Positions 18,522-27,619 of a stretch of DNA of 64,000 bases are shown here, piece by piece. A program made the position numbers and the translations under genes. The notes below the pieces were generated by a model. The model was not told where the DNA came from. It saw nothing but the letters and a program-made list of their open reading frames with translations, and did no database searches. The DNA is from Pseudomonadota bacterium (GTDB lineage: Bacteria; Pseudomonadota; Alphaproteobacteria; Rhodobacterales; Rhodobacteraceae). Each line of letters starts with the position of its first letter. The first letter of the stretch is position 1. The stretch spans positions 1 through 64,000 of the forward strand of contig CAUJIP010000049.1 in the NCBI GenBank assembly GCA_963205235.1, read 5' to 3'.

Positions 18522-19151
18522 ATGACCTTATGCTTTCTGGATCGTTTCCGCCCTCGGCCCGCGACCCCTTTGCCAATCCTGTTCGACGGCCTTGCCCAAG
18601 TGCGCGCCTATTGGGAGGCGTTGCGGTCTGCGGGCCAACTGCCGGGGCGGGCGGCGCTTGATCCACGCGGGCTGTCGGGCATGCTGGACCGGGTCTTTCT
18701 GGCCGAGCGGATCGGCCACGGGCTGGCGCAGATCCGGGTGGCGGGGTCGGGTCTGGCCGATTTCGCCGGGACGGACCTTCGGGGTCTGCCGTTGTCGTGC
18801 CTTTTCGCAGCGGACTCTCGCCCCCTTCTGGCGCAAAGCGTGGAACGGGTCTTTGCCGAACCGGCGCTTGCCGAACTTGATCTGGGGTCGGATCGGGGCA
18901 GGCTGGGGCAGACCATCGCACGGCTGTTACTGCTGCCGTTGGCGGATGACGCGGGCAACAGGACGTTGCTTGGGGCGCTAAGCTTCGTTCCGGAGGCCCG
19001 GAGCGCCTGCAAGTTTCAGGTGCTGGCACGGCGGGAAGAGCGGGTGGCCCCATTGGCCGTGGTGCCCGTAAACCCGGCCTTAGCGCCGCAGGAAACCGGA
19101 GTGCCGCTACGTCGTCGCGGGCATCTGACGCTGGTGCACTTCAGCGAATGA
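18522..19151 (+). CDS. PAS-domain protein (PAS_5 / former DUF1389 type)
   Basis: 209 aa. The first ~150 residues (YWEALRSAGQLPGRAALDPRGL, LAQIRVAGSGLADFAGTDLRGLPL) match a PAS_5-like domain found alone in many alphaproteobacteria. These are soluble and probably sense or bind a partner. GGAGGA lies 6 bases before the ATG. The C-terminal 40 residues are basic and look disordered. The gene is divergent from yicC and ends in a hairpin shared with aroG. Confidence 0.72.
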   Translation: MTLCFLDRFRPRPATPLPILFDGLAQVRAYWEALRSAGQLPGRAALDPRGLSGMLDRVFLAERIGHGLAQIRVAGSGLADFAGTDLRGLPLSCLFAADSRPLLAQSVERVFAEPALAELDLGSDRGRLGQTIARLLLLPLADDAGNRTLLGALSFVPEARSACKFQVLARREERVAPLAVVPVNPALAPQETGVPLRRRGHLTLVHFSE

Positions 19152-19152
19152 C

Positions 19153-19181
19153 AAAGCGGCGAGACCAAGTCCCGCCGCTTT
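19153..19181. terminator. Hairpin between convergent genes (PAS protein / DAHP synthase)
   Basis: Perfect 9-bp stem AAAGCGGCG / CGCCGCTTT with an 11-base loop. The A and T ends could give short U tracts on either strand, as in bidirectional terminators. Confidence 0.6.
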
Positions 19182-19199
19182 GAGGATCGTCTTTGGCTT

Positions 19200-20570
19200 T
19201 TAAAGCGCGACGCGACGGGCGGCTTCACGCTGCGACGACAGCTCTTCTGCCACCAGGAATGCCAGTTCCAGCGACTGCGAAGCATTCAGGCGCGGGTCGC
19301 AGGCGGTGTGGTAGCGGTCGGCAAGGTTCTCATCCGACACGGCGCGCAGGCCACCGGTGCATTCGGTCACGTCCTTGCCCGTCATCTCGAAATGCACGCC
19401 GCCGGGGACAGTGCCTTCGGCCTTGTGTATCGAGAAGAACTCGCGGACTTCGCGCAGAACGGAATCGAAGGGCCGGGTCTTGTAGCCGGACGCCGCCTTG
19501 ATGGTGTTGCCGTGCATCGGGTCGCAGGACCAGGTGACCTTGGCACCTTCGGATTGAACCGTCTTGATCAGGCGCGGCAGGTGGTCGCCGACCTTACCCG
19601 CACCAAAGCGCGCGATCAGGGTCAGGCGGCCCGCTTCGTTTTCCGGGTTCAGCTTGGCCATCAGGACCTTCAGATCCTCGGCCGTCGTGGTCGGGCCGCA
19701 TTTCAGGCCGATGGGGTTCAGGACCCCACGCGCGAATTCGACATGCGCGCCGTCGGGCTGACGGGTGCGGTCGCCGATCCAGATCATGTGACCCGAGCCT
19801 GCCACGTTCTGCCCGGTGATGGAATCGACGCGGCACAGCGCCTCTTCGTATTCCAGCAGCAGCGCTTCGTGGCTGGTGTAGAAATCAACGCGGGCAAGTT
19901 CGTTCGCCGTGTCGCTGTTCACGCCAGCGGCATTCATGAAGTCCAAGGCGTCGGAAATCCGGTTCGCCATTTCGCGGTAGCGCTCGGCCTTGTCGTGTTC
20001 GGCAAAGCCAAGGGTCCAGGAATGGACGCGATGGATATCGGCAAAACCGCCGGTCGAAAACGCGCGCAGAAGGTTGAGCGAGGCGGCTGCCTGCGTGTAG
20101 GCCTGCAGCATTCGGTTCGGATCGGGAACGCGCGCGTGGGTCGTGGCTTCGAAGCCGTTGATGATGTCACCGCGGTAGGACGGGTATTCGACGCCGTCGA
20201 TCACCTCGGTCGGGGCCGAACGCGGCTTGGCAAACTGTCCAGCCATCCGGCCGACCTTGATCACCGGAACCTTGGCGGCATAGGTCAGCACAACCGCCAT
20301 CTGCAGCATCACGCGGAAGGTGTCGCGGATGTTGTCGGCGCTGAATTCCGCAAAACTTTCGGCGCAATCGCCGCCTTGCAGAAGGAAAGCCTTGCCCTCA
20401 GCCGCGAGGGCAAGCTGCTTTTTCAGCGTCCGCGCTTCGCCGGCGAACACCAGCGGCGGGTACTTCGCCAGTTGCCCCTCGACCGAAGACAGGCTGCCCT
20501 GATCGGGATAATCCGGCATCTGGACCCGCGGTTTCGCGCGCCATGCTGATTTCGTCCATCCCTTGGTCAT
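19200..20570 (-). CDS. aroG: Class II 3-deoxy-7-phosphoheptulonate (DAHP) synthase
   Basis: First step of the shikimate pathway: condenses phosphoenolpyruvate and erythrose 4-phosphate. The 456-aa length and the plant-type sequence ([53 protein letters not shown]) identify the class II family. A GGAGAACGACG site precedes the start. Feedback regulation cannot be read from sequence alone. Confidence 0.95.
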   Translation of the reverse strand: MTKGWTKSAWRAKPRVQMPDYPDQGSLSSVEGQLAKYPPLVFAGEARTLKKQLALAAEGKAFLLQGGDCAESFAEFSADNIRDTFRVMLQMAVVLTYAAKVPVIKVGRMAGQFAKPRSAPTEVIDGVEYPSYRGDIINGFEATTHARVPDPNRMLQAYTQAAASLNLLRAFSTGGFADIHRVHSWTLGFAEHDKAERYREMANRISDALDFMNAAGVNSDTANELARVDFYTSHEALLLEYEEALCRVDSITGQNVAGSGHMIWIGDRTRQPDGAHVEFARGVLNPIGLKCGPTTTAEDLKVLMAKLNPENEAGRLTLIARFGAGKVGDHLPRLIKTVQSEGAKVTWSCDPMHGNTIKAASGYKTRPFDSVLREVREFFSIHKAEGTVPGGVHFEMTGKDVTECTGGLRAVSDENLADRYHTACDPRLNASQSLELAFLVAEELSSQREAARRVAL

Positions 20571-20726
20571 CGTCGTTCTCCGGTCATTCCGTCAATCGGG
20601 CTGCGGTATACGCCCCCGTTTCCGCCTTTGCAAAGGGCGATTGGGCGAAAACCGGTGGTTTCGGCCCTTGCGGCGGGGTGAAAATTAAGGTTCCTTGGCA
20701 CACAAACGACATATCAGGTCGCAGAA

Positions 20727-21746
20727 ATGACGCTCGCTCCGCGAAAAGCCACCCAAACCGACAAGCGCGCCGGCCCCCGCCGGTTCGTGTTCCTGCTTCT
20801 GGACAAGTTCACGATGGTGAATTTCGCCGGGGCGATCGAACCCTTGCGCATTGCCAACCGGGTATCGGGCGAGACGCTTTACAGTTGGGTCCTGTGCGGT
20901 GAAGGCCAGGAAAAGGCCTGTTCGAACGGCGCGGTGTTCCGTCTTGATCTTGGCCTTGAAGAGCTGGAGCGGGACGACACGATCCTGGTCTGCGGCGGCA
21001 TCGACATTCAGCGCATGACGACCAAGGGCGTCTTGAACTGGCTTCGGCGCGAGGCGCGGCGCGGGCTGACGATTGGCGGACTGTGCACGGGCGCGCACAG
21101 TCTGGCCAAGGCTGGCCTCTTGGACGGCAAGAAAGCGACGATCCACTGGGAAAACCAGGATGGATTTGCCGAGGAATTCGGCGACGTGAAGCTGACGAAG
21201 TCGGTCTATGTGATGGACGGCAACCGCTGGACCACGGCAGGCGGGATTTCCTCGATCGACCTGATGCTGAAGGTGATCGCGGCGGACCATGGCGAGGATC
21301 TGGCCAATACCGTCGCCGACCAGATGATCTATTCCACCATCCGAACCGACCAGGACACCCAACGCCTGTCGATCCCGACCCGGATCGGCGTGCGGCATCC
21401 GAAGCTGTCCCAGGTCATCCAGATGATGGAGGGCAACATCGAAGACCCGATGTCGCCCGCCGATCTGGCCGAGGAAGTGGGCATGTCGACCCGCCAGCTG
21501 GAGCGCCTGTTCCGGCGGTATCTGAACCGCTCGCCCAAGCGGTACTACATGGAGTTGCGGCTGCAGAAAGCGCGCAACCTTCTGATGCAGACCGACATGA
21601 GCGTGATCAACGTGGCCTTGGCCTGCGGGTTCGCCAGCCCGTCGCATTTCTCCAAATGCTATCGCAGCCATTACAACACGACCCCCTACCGCGAGCGCGG
21701 AACTCAAGGGGTGCCCGGTCTGCCAGCAGGTCGGCTGTCGTTCTAG
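20727..21746 (+). CDS. GlxA-family AraC-type transcriptional regulator
   Basis: 339 aa. The N-terminal DJ-1/PfpI-like amidotransferase domain (residues ~18-190) has the pseudo-active-site GGLCTGAHSLA. The C-terminal AraC/XylS domain (from ~230) has MSTRQLERLFRRYLNRSPKRYYMELRLQKARNLL. The family includes GbdR, CdhR and SouR, which sense glycine betaine/dimethylglycine, carnitine and sarcosine. Immediately downstream lie an amino-compound ABC transporter and a dimethylglycine/sarcosine-dehydrogenase-like enzyme. I infer that it controls them, with an N-methylated glycine as effector. Confidence 0.87.
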   Translation: MTLAPRKATQTDKRAGPRRFVFLLLDKFTMVNFAGAIEPLRIANRVSGETLYSWVLCGEGQEKACSNGAVFRLDLGLEELERDDTILVCGGIDIQRMTTKGVLNWLRREARRGLTIGGLCTGAHSLAKAGLLDGKKATIHWENQDGFAEEFGDVKLTKSVYVMDGNRWTTAGGISSIDLMLKVIAADHGEDLANTVADQMIYSTIRTDQDTQRLSIPTRIGVRHPKLSQVIQMMEGNIEDPMSPADLAEEVGMSTRQLERLFRRYLNRSPKRYYMELRLQKARNLLMQTDMSVINVALACGFASPSHFSKCYRSHYNTTPYRERGTQGVPGLPAGRLSF

Positions 21747-21972
21747 CCCGAGAGGGCAGAAATCCCGGTGCAATCTCCGGATTGTTTCCCAAAATGGTAG
21801 GATGCAATGCCCCCGCTTGCTCCTCAGAAGACACGCGCTTAACCGACGCACCTTCCCAGCGTTTTGCACCCCAATCATGTCGCCACCGTGTCGACAAAAT
21901 AGGGCTTTTCTTTTTCTTTGGCCCGTTCTACCGTCGCCGCAGGATCTTGATCCAACATGGGAGACATAACCA

Positions 21973-23169
21973 ATGAAGAAACTTCTGCTGGCCGCTTCGG
22001 CCTGCGCGCTGATGTCTGGTGCCGCTTTCGCCGAAGACGTCAAAATCGGCATCCTGATCGGCTTCACCGGCCCGATCGAATCGCTGACCGGCCACATGGC
22101 AAACGCAGCGGAAGCTGCGATGGCTGAAGTGAACGCTTCGGGCAAAGCCAAGAACACCTACACCTCGGTTCGTGGCGACGACACCTGCACCGACGCGGCC
22201 GCCGCTACCGCTGCTGCGGAACGTGCGATCACCGCTGACGGCGTCAAGGGCATCATCGGCGGCGACTGCTCGGGCGTGACCCGCGCAATGCTGACCAACG
22301 TCGCCATGCCGAACGGCATCGTGATGGTTTCGCCTTCGGCAACCTCCCCTGCGCTGACCGCTGACCCGGACAATGGACTGTTCTTCCGCACCGCACCGTC
22401 GGATGCGCGCGAAGGCGAAGTCATGGCCGACATTCTGGTCGAAAAGGGCGTCAAGTCGATCGCCGTGACCTATTCGAACTCGGACTACGGCAAGGGACTG
22501 GCAGAAGCCATTGCCAACGCTTTCATCGCCAAAGGCGGCGTTGTGACGATCAACGCAGCGCATGACGATGGCAAGGCCGACTATTCGGCTGAAGTCGCGG
22601 CTCTGGCTGCAGCTGGCGGCGACCTTCTGGTTGTTGCGGGCTACCTTGACCAAGGCGGCAAAGGCATCATCCAGGCCTCGCTGGACACCGGCGCGTTCTC
22701 GACCTTCGGCCTTCCGGGCGGCATGGTTGGCGATTCGCTTCCGGCAGCCATCGGCCCGGCACTCGACGGCTCGTATGGCCAGGTTGCCCAGTCGGACAGC
22801 CCCGGCGCAGCGATCCTGACCGAAATGGGCAAGGCCAACGATCCGGCCTATGACGCCACCTCGCCCTACACCATGGAAAGCTATGACGCTGCCGCGCTGA
22901 TCATGCTGGCCATGGAAGCTTCGGGTTCGACGGACTCGAACGTCTACAAGGAAAAGATCATGGAAATCGCCAACGGACCGGCTGACGGTTCGGGTGTCAA
23001 GATCCTTCCGGGTGAACTGGGCAAGGCACTTGAGCTGATCGCTGCCGGCACCGCCATCGACTATGACGGCGCTTCGGGCGTGACGCTGATCGGACCGGGC
23101 GTATCGGCCGGCCGCTACAAGCAGTTCGAGATCAAGGGCGGCGTCTACGAGACCGTCACCTTCCGTTGA
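21973..23169 (+). CDS. Branched-chain-amino-acid-type ABC transporter, periplasmic binding protein
   Basis: 398 aa with a signal peptide (MKKLLLAASACALMSGAAFA). The fold is a type-1 periplasmic binding protein (Peripla_BP_6): VKIGILIGFTGPIESLTGHMANAAEAAM, IGGDCSGVTRAML and YSNSDYGKGLAEAIANAF. Ligands in this family reach well beyond leucine to ureas, amides and betaines. GGGAGA lies 9 bases before the ATG. Codon use is more biased and G+C more balanced than in neighbours, which suggests high expression. The strong hairpin after the stop fits raised yield of this gene over the rest of the operon. Confidence 0.9.
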   Translation: MKKLLLAASACALMSGAAFAEDVKIGILIGFTGPIESLTGHMANAAEAAMAEVNASGKAKNTYTSVRGDDTCTDAAAATAAAERAITADGVKGIIGGDCSGVTRAMLTNVAMPNGIVMVSPSATSPALTADPDNGLFFRTAPSDAREGEVMADILVEKGVKSIAVTYSNSDYGKGLAEAIANAFIAKGGVVTINAAHDDGKADYSAEVAALAAAGGDLLVVAGYLDQGGKGIIQASLDTGAFSTFGLPGGMVGDSLPAAIGPALDGSYGQVAQSDSPGAAILTEMGKANDPAYDATSPYTMESYDAAALIMLAMEASGSTDSNVYKEKIMEIANGPADGSGVKILPGELGKALELIAAGTAIDYDGASGVTLIGPGVSAGRYKQFEIKGGVYETVTFR

Positions 23170-23194
23170 TCCCGTATCGGGTTTGACAAGATTT

Positions 23195-23221
23195 CACGGC
23201 CCGGGCTTGACCCGGGCCGTG
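23195..23221 (+). terminator. Intercistronic hairpin after the binding-protein gene
   Basis: Perfect 11-bp stem CACGGCCCGGG / CCCGGGCCGTG with loop CTTGA. No real U tract follows (GCTTAAG). More likely a stabiliser or partial attenuator that keeps binding-protein mRNA above downstream genes than a full stop. Confidence 0.7.
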
Positions 23222-23283
23222 GCTTAAGTAAAGGCCACCCGCCCGGGCCTCCGGGAAAGAGGCGGGCCACGACAGGGGGAATC

Positions 23284-24075
23284 ATGATCAGGGTCGAGAA
23301 GCTGCACAAGCATTTCGGCGGCTTTCATGCCGTTGACGGCGCTTCGCTTGAGATCAAGACCGGCTCGATCACCGGGTTGATCGGACCGAACGGCGCGGGC
23401 AAGACCACATTGTTCAACGTGATCGCCGGCCGATACGAGCCGACGAGCGGTCAGGTTTTCATGGATGGCGAGGACATCACCGGCCTGCCGCCGCACAAGC
23501 TTTTTGACAAGGGCCTGCTGCGGACGTTCCAGATCGCGCATGAATTCGGATCGATGACGGTACGTGAGAACCTGATGATGGTCCCGCCGCGTCAATCGGG
23601 TGAAAAGCTGTGGAATGCGCTGTTCTCGCGCGGCCAGGTCGCCGAGGAGGAAGAGCGCATCCGCGCCAAGGCCGACGAGGTGCTGGAGTTCCTGACGATT
23701 TCCCACATTGCCGACCAGAAGGCCGGGATGATCTCGGGCGGACAGAAGAAGCTGGTGGAACTTGGCCGCACCATGATGGTCGACGCCAAGATCGTCTTCC
23801 TGGACGAGGTGGGCGCCGGGGTGAACCGGACGCTGCTGAACACGATTGGCGAAGCCATCGTCCGGCTGAACAAGGAACGCGGCTATACGTTCTGTGTCAT
23901 CGAACATGACATGGATTTCATCGGCAAGCTGTGCGACCCGGTCATCTGCATGGCCGAGGGTAAGGTGCTGGCCGAAGGCACGGTGGATGAGGTCAAGAAT
24001 GACGAGCGCGTCATCGAGGCCTATCTGGGCCGTGGCCTGAAGAACAAGCTCAAGGAGGAAGCCGCGCATGGCTGA
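23284..24075 (+). CDS. ABC transporter ATP-binding protein (LivG type)
   Basis: 263 aa. Walker A GPNGAGKTT, signature SGGQKK, Walker B IVFLDEVGAG and the C-terminal BCA-type VIEHDMDFI and YLGRGL identify a LivG-like ATPase. It shares 8 bases with the following livF-type gene. An AGGGGG site precedes the ATG. It energises the transporter together with its LivF partner. Confidence 0.93.
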   Translation: MIRVEKLHKHFGGFHAVDGASLEIKTGSITGLIGPNGAGKTTLFNVIAGRYEPTSGQVFMDGEDITGLPPHKLFDKGLLRTFQIAHEFGSMTVRENLMMVPPRQSGEKLWNALFSRGQVAEEEERIRAKADEVLEFLTISHIADQKAGMISGGQKKLVELGRTMMVDAKIVFLDEVGAGVNRTLLNTIGEAIVRLNKERGYTFCVIEHDMDFIGKLCDPVICMAEGKVLAEGTVDEVKNDERVIEAYLGRGLKNKLKEEAAHG

Positions 24076-24781
24076 GCCGTTCCTGATCGGCGAGAACATG
24101 ACCGGCGGCTATGGTCCGGTCGATATCCTGCATTCCTGCACGCTGGCGGTCGAAGCTGGCGAGATCGCGGTCATCGTCGGCCCGAACGGGGCGGGGAAAT
24201 CCACCGCGATGAAGGCGGTCTTCGGGATGCTGAGCCTGCGCCAGGGCTCGGTTCGCCTTGGCGGCGAGGACATTACCAAGCTTTCACCGCAGGCCCGCGT
24301 CCGCAAGGGCATGGGCTTCGTGCCGCAGACCCACAACATCTTTACCGGGATGACGGTGGAAGAGAACCTCGAGATGGGCGCCTTCATCCGCGAGGATGAC
24401 AAGATCACCGAGACGATGGAACAGATCTACGGCCTGTTCCCGATCCTGAAGCAAAAGCGGTACCAAAAGGCCGGTGAACTGTCGGGCGGCCAGCGTCAGC
24501 AGGTGGCCGTGGGTCGCGCGCTGATGACGCAGCCCAAGGTCCTGATGCTGGACGAACCGACCGCAGGCGTCAGCCCCATCGTGATGGACGAGCTGTTCGA
24601 CCGCATCATCGAGATCGCCCGCACCGGGATTTCGATCCTGATGGTCGAACAGAATGCCCGCCAGGCACTGGAGATCGCCGACAAGGGCTATGTCCTTGTG
24701 CAGGGCAAGAACCGCTATACCGACACCGGCAAGGCGCTGCTTGCTGACCCCGATGTCCGCAAGTCGTTCCTGGGGGGTTGA
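24068..24781 (+). CDS. ABC transporter ATP-binding protein (LivF type)
   Basis: 237 aa. Walker A GPNGAGKST, signature LSGGQRQQ, Walker B VLMLDEPTAGVSP and MVEQNARQAL are the LivF pattern. It overlaps livG by 8 bases and is followed after one base by a small periplasmic-protein gene (TGA then ATG). It forms the ATPase pair with LivG. Confidence 0.93.
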   Translation: MAEPFLIGENMTGGYGPVDILHSCTLAVEAGEIAVIVGPNGAGKSTAMKAVFGMLSLRQGSVRLGGEDITKLSPQARVRKGMGFVPQTHNIFTGMTVEENLEMGAFIREDDKITETMEQIYGLFPILKQKRYQKAGELSGGQRQQVAVGRALMTQPKVLMLDEPTAGVSPIVMDELFDRIIEIARTGISILMVEQNARQALEIADKGYVLVQGKNRYTDTGKALLADPDVRKSFLGG

Positions 24782-24782
24782 G

Positions 24783-25145
24783 ATGAAATCCCTTCTTCCC
24801 ATCCTTCTGGCACTTCTTGCCAGCCCGGCTGCAGCCGCCTTTGACTGCAACGTCTTTCAGACCTGCAATGCCGGAGACTGCAAGCCCTTTGAAGATGGCG
24901 CCATGCTGATCGAAGAGACCGGCGATGTCTGGAAAGTCTCGATCATGGGCGAGACTTATGAAGGCTATGCGACGACGACGATGGATGCGGGCGGCGAGGT
25001 TTCGATCGTGCTGCCGCCGCAGGGACCCTTGTCTGGTCTGGTCAGCGTCTATCCGACCGGAGAGCTTTTGTTCACCGTCCATGTGCCGGGCGATCCGGCG
25101 ATGGCAATCGTGGCCTATGGAAATTGTGCAGGGGAAGGCGGCTGA
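24783..25145 (+). CDS. Small periplasmic protein embedded in the ABC operon, unknown
   Basis: 120 aa. The start at 24783 lies one base after the livF stop. It opens a signal peptide (MKSLLPILLALLASPAAA) followed by FDCNVFQTCNAGDCKPFED, with three closely spaced cysteines and a fourth near the end (YGNCAGEGG). No family recognised. Its place between the ATPase and permease genes suggests it accompanies the transporter, perhaps binding the ligand, the receptor or a metal. That role is inferred from position only. Confidence 0.75.
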   Translation: MKSLLPILLALLASPAAAAFDCNVFQTCNAGDCKPFEDGAMLIEETGDVWKVSIMGETYEGYATTTMDAGGEVSIVLPPQGPLSGLVSVYPTGELLFTVHVPGDPAMAIVAYGNCAGEGG

Positions 25146-25193
25146 TGGCACGCCCGAACCCGACCTCACTCCTGCAAACGGGAAGCTGAACCC

Positions 25194-26198
25194 ATGGATA
25201 TGCTGAACGCCCTGGTGGCCTTTCTGAACTTCATCGTGGTGCCGGGCCTTGCCTATGGCAGCCAACTTGCGCTTGGGGCGCTGGGGATCACACTGATCTT
25301 TTCGGTGCTGCGGTTTTCGAACTTCGCCCATGGCGACACGATGGCCTTCGGTACGGCCTTCGTGATCCTGTTCACCTGGTGGTTCCAGTCGATGGGGATT
25401 ACCGCAGGTCCCCTGCCGACGGCCCTTCTGGCCCTGCCCTTCGGCATTCTGGCAACGATTGCGATGATGCTGGCGACCGACCGTGTGGTCTATCGCTTTT
25501 ACCGCAAGCAAAAGGCCAAATCGATCATCGTGGTCATCGTTTCGACCGGCGTCATGTTCGTGATGAACGGTCTGGTCCGGATGATCATCGGCACGTCGGA
25601 AATCAACTTCGGCGATGGCGCGCGGATGTGGCTGAACCCGCAGGACTTCAAGGCCTGGACCGGGCTGGCCGAGCCTTTGGCAATCAAGGGCACGGCGGCG
25701 ATTTCGGTCGTTGCAGCGGTCGTCTGCTGCGCGCTTCTATTCTGGTTCCTGCAAAAGACCCGGACCGGCAAATCGATGCGCGCCTATTCCGACAATGAGG
25801 ATCTGGCGCTTTTGTCGGGCATCAACCCCGAGCGCGTGGTGATGATCACCTGGATCATCGCGGGTGCTTTGGCCTGCATCGCAGGCACGCTGTACGGTCT
25901 GGACAAGTCCTATCGCGGGATCGTCTATTTCAGCCTGCTGATGCCAATGTTCGCCGCAGCCATCGTGGGGGGCCTTGGCTCGCCCGTTGGGGCGATTGTG
26001 GGAAGCTTCATCGTCGCTTTCTCGGAACTGATCGTGACAAGCGCGTGGAAGAAGATCCTGGGGTATCTGGTCCCACCAGAGTGGCTGGGCGACGGGCTTT
26101 ATCAGGCCCTGTCCACCGACTACAAGGTTGCCGTAAGTTTCGGCATCCTGATCATGGTACTCCTCTTCCGCCCGCAGGGCATCTTCGGAGGCAAATGA
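25194..26198 (+). CDS. ABC transporter permease (LivH type)
   Basis: 334 aa with about eight transmembrane helices. Starts MLNALVAFLNFIVVPGLAYGSQLALGALGITLIFSVLRFSNFAHGD and ends in a typical BPD_transp_2 tail (AAAIVGGLGSPVGAIVGSF, LLFRPQGIFGGK). The motif FANFAHGDxM is the family hallmark, here FSNFAHGDTMA. Its stop is 1 base before the start of the livM-type gene. Confidence 0.92.
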   Translation: MDMLNALVAFLNFIVVPGLAYGSQLALGALGITLIFSVLRFSNFAHGDTMAFGTAFVILFTWWFQSMGITAGPLPTALLALPFGILATIAMMLATDRVVYRFYRKQKAKSIIVVIVSTGVMFVMNGLVRMIIGTSEINFGDGARMWLNPQDFKAWTGLAEPLAIKGTAAISVVAAVVCCALLFWFLQKTRTGKSMRAYSDNEDLALLSGINPERVVMITWIIAGALACIAGTLYGLDKSYRGIVYFSLLMPMFAAAIVGGLGSPVGAIVGSFIVAFSELIVTSAWKKILGYLVPPEWLGDGLYQALSTDYKVAVSFGILIMVLLFRPQGIFGGK

Positions 26199-26199
26199 A

Positions 26200-27504
26200 A
26201 TGGCCGCGAACCGCAACCTTATTCTCTTCGCTGGCGTTGCCATGCTGTTCATCCTGACGGGCTTTCTGCAAAGTTGGAACCTGTCGCTGAACATCCTGAA
26301 CCTTGCGCTTCTGTCCTGCATCATGGCCATCGGAGTGAATATCCAGTGGGGCTATGCGGGGCTTTTCTCGACCGGCATCGTCGGGTCGGTGGCACTGGGG
26401 GGGCTGGCCGTGGTGCTGGTCTCGGCCAAGCCGGTTCCGGAAGGCTGGGCCGCTGGCGGGCCGCGCATCATGGGTGCTCTGGCCTTTGCGGCGCTTGCCA
26501 TTGCCCTTTCGGTCTGGCTTTACCGTCGTCTCAAGCCGGGGACCACGCGCTTGCTGGCGCTTGCGCTGTATCTGGTCGTCGCCTTCTTCATCTATCGCTT
26601 CCTCCTTGACCCCGGCGTCATCGGGGTCGAGGCGTATAATCCGGCGCAGGCTGGCAATATGGGAGGGCTTGGCCTGAACTCGCTTCTTGCCTGGCCGGTG
26701 GGAGCCGTGCTTGCCGCTGCGGCCGCCTGGGTCATCGGCAAGATCGCCCTTGGCCTGCGCGAGGACTATCTGTCAATCGCCACTTTGGGCATCGCCGAAA
26801 TCATCGTGACGGTGATGCGCAACGAAGATTGGCTGGATCGGGGCGTGAAGAACCTGATCGACTTTCCGCGCCCCTGGCCGGTGCCAAAAGAAGTCGACCT
26901 GCAGCTGAACCCCGCCTTCCTTGACCCGGTTGCCGCCATGGGCCTGGACCCGGTCACCGCATCGACCATCCTGGTCAAGCTGCTTTATGCCACGATGTTC
27001 GGTCTGGTCCTGGTCCTTCTGGTCTGGGGCTGCGAACGGGCGCTGAACAGCCCCTGGGGCCGCACGGTGCGCGCGATCCGCGACAACGAGATTTCCTCGG
27101 CCGCGATGGGCAAGGATGTCAAGTTCCGCCACCTTCAGATCTTCATCATCGGTTCGGCCGTCGTTGGCCTTGCCGGGGCCATGATGACCTCGATGGAAGG
27201 TCAGCTGACCCCGCCGTCCTATCTGCCGCTGCGCTTTACCTTCCTGATCTGGGTAATGGTCATTGTCGGCGGGTCGGGCAACAACTGGGGCTCGATCCTG
27301 GGCGGACTGCTGATCGGCTGGCTGTATCTTGCCGTCGAATTCCTGGGTCCGCAGGTGATGGAAATCCTGACCTCCGGGATGCCGGCAGGCTGGCTTAAGG
27401 ACCACCTGCAGGACAGTGCTGCCCAGATGCGTCTTCTGACGCTGGGCGTGGTGCTGCTTTTGGTGCTGCGATTTGCACCAAAGGGCTTGATCCCCGAGAA
27501 GTGA
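26200..27504 (+). CDS. ABC transporter permease (LivM type)
   Basis: 434 aa with about ten transmembrane helices, longer than usual in the first third. The core has GLREDYLSIATLGIAEII, NSPWGRTVRAIRDNEISSAAMGKD (the cytoplasmic coupling loop) and a C-terminal APKGLIPEK. It pairs with LivH to form the channel. A hairpin with a near-perfect 11-bp stem follows the stop. Confidence 0.92.
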   Translation: MAANRNLILFAGVAMLFILTGFLQSWNLSLNILNLALLSCIMAIGVNIQWGYAGLFSTGIVGSVALGGLAVVLVSAKPVPEGWAAGGPRIMGALAFAALAIALSVWLYRRLKPGTTRLLALALYLVVAFFIYRFLLDPGVIGVEAYNPAQAGNMGGLGLNSLLAWPVGAVLAAAAAWVIGKIALGLREDYLSIATLGIAEIIVTVMRNEDWLDRGVKNLIDFPRPWPVPKEVDLQLNPAFLDPVAAMGLDPVTASTILVKLLYATMFGLVLVLLVWGCERALNSPWGRTVRAIRDNEISSAAMGKDVKFRHLQIFIIGSAVVGLAGAMMTSMEGQLTPPSYLPLRFTFLIWVMVIVGGSGNNWGSILGGLLIGWLYLAVEFLGPQVMEILTSGMPAGWLKDHLQDSAAQMRLLTLGVVLLLVLRFAPKGLIPEK

Positions 27505-27510
27505 GCGACG

Positions 27511-27552
27511 CGCAGTCGGGCTTCATTGCCCGGCTGCGACATTTATTGTCGC
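27511..27552 (+). terminator. Overlapping hairpins after the livM-type gene
   Basis: First hairpin: CGCAGTCGGGC (27511-27521) with GCCCGGCTGCG (27528-27538), 11 bp with one G-U pair. Second: GCGACA (27536-27541) with TGTCGC (27547-27552). They share bases 27536-27538, so only one can form at a time. This could be a terminator or an antiterminator switch ahead of the dehydrogenase gene. Confidence 0.5.
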
Positions 27553-27619
27553 AAATCCCCATGCCATTCCCGCTTTGCCCAGCCATGGTGCAAAAAAATC
27601 GGGTTGCGGGAGAATTGCG

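Noticed and set aside
19200-20570. aroG listed as a chorismate-pathway regulator pair with the GlxA gene
   Set aside because: The genes are divergent, share only an upstream gap and have no functional link seen in sequence.
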